Part shown: positions 13,120 to 13,293 of the stretch, piece by piece | Numbering within the stretch: the first letter of the stretch is position 1 | Layout of the letters: the number at the start of each line of letters is the position of its first letter | Source of the DNA: an uncultured Neomegalonema sp. | Lineage (GTDB): Bacteria; Pseudomonadota; Alphaproteobacteria; Rhodobacterales; Rhodobacteraceae | DNA: 13,293 bases | NCBI GenBank assembly: GCA_937944035.1 | Contig: CALDZQ010000109.1 | Coordinates: forward strand, 1 to 13,293 | Direction: 5' to 3' | Program-made: the position numbers and the translations under genes | Notes under the pieces: model-generated | The model's database searches: none | The model's input: the letters and a program-made list of their open reading frames with translations, nothing else | Told to the model about the DNA's origin: nothing

Positions 13120-13293
13120 CTACCCCCACCCGATCTTCGCCCGCATAAACGCATAGCCGAGCGCCATAAATGCAGCGCGCTCGCTGTTGTCCTTGCCATA
13201 GCCATGCCCGCCGGCGGGTGGCTCGTACAGATGGGCGTCATAGCCCATCGCTTGCAGTTTCGCCGTCATCTTGCGCGCGTGGCCGGGGTGGAC
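13120..13293 (-). CDS. prolyl oligopeptidase family (S9) serine peptidase, C-terminal part
   Basis: The last 57 residues of a larger protein whose start lies beyond the right edge. It reads VHPGHARKMTAKLQAMGYDA, then HLYEPPAGGHGYGKDNSER and ALGYAFMRAKIGWG before TAG. This matches the C-terminal alpha/beta-hydrolase end of S9 prolyl oligopeptidases: the (R)VHPxHARKM segment directly after the catalytic Asp, and AGGHGYG carrying the catalytic His (codon at 13204-13206). The nucleophile Ser and the Asp are outside the window. These are cytoplasmic or periplasmic peptidases of short proline-containing peptides; which one cannot be said from the fragment. It is convergent with the aldolase gene across the palindrome-rich gap. 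Confidence 0.85.
   Translation of the reverse strand, partial: VHPGHARKMTAKLQAMGYDAHLYEPPAGGHGYGKDNSERAAFMALGYAFMRAKIGWG

Overview
The window looks like chromosome from an alphaproteobacterium. The gene set fits that group: a UPF0314/DUF2585 membrane protein, a TAXI-type solute receptor, a glycine-zipper envelope protein and a class I fructose-bisphosphate aldolase, with fairly GC-rich coding DNA and REP-like GC-rich palindromes between genes. I cannot name the genus. No rRNA, tRNA, CRISPR array, transposase or phage gene was seen.

Layout. Positions 1-1090 hold a small unrecognised ORF (+) and a DUF2585 membrane protein gene (-). Positions 1092-3427 hold the remains of, or a mis-sequenced copy of, one large gene. 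It would encode a right-handed beta-helix protein followed by RTX-type calcium-binding repeats, which is the layout of a type I-secreted surface protein. It is split by three single-base shifts near 2193, 2284 and 2751. A hairpin plus T-run terminator follows, and then a convergent four-helix membrane protein gene (3469-3981, -). Positions 4139-7529 are a tight three-gene operon with 4-nt overlaps: a serine hydroxymethyltransferase-like PLP enzyme, an EamA/DMT exporter and a HisC-like aminotransferase. Next come the ribosome-rescue hydrolase ArfB (7728-8153, +), a convergent orphan TAXI receptor (8159-9199, -) and a PfkB-family kinase read from a TTG start (9304-10437, -). These are followed by a secreted DUF2147 protein (10557-11000, +), a strong terminator, and a glycine-zipper/tyrosine-rich exported protein (11065-11676, -). 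A class I fructose-bisphosphate aldolase gene (11878-12774, +) precedes about 345 bp of nested palindromes. The right edge holds the C-terminus of an S9 prolyl-oligopeptidase gene (13120-13293, -).

How the genes relate. The only clear functional module is the three-gene operon. Two PLP enzymes that act on amino acids or 2-oxo acids flank a small-molecule transporter, so it probably breaks down, makes or exports an amino acid; the substrate is not visible. The rest are mostly single-gene units. The items most worth a second look are the triple-frameshifted RTX/beta-helix gene, the SHMT-like enzyme that lacks the usual SHMT glutamate motif together with its coupled exporter, and the nested palindromic element after the aldolase gene. 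I see no convincing new defence or mobile system.
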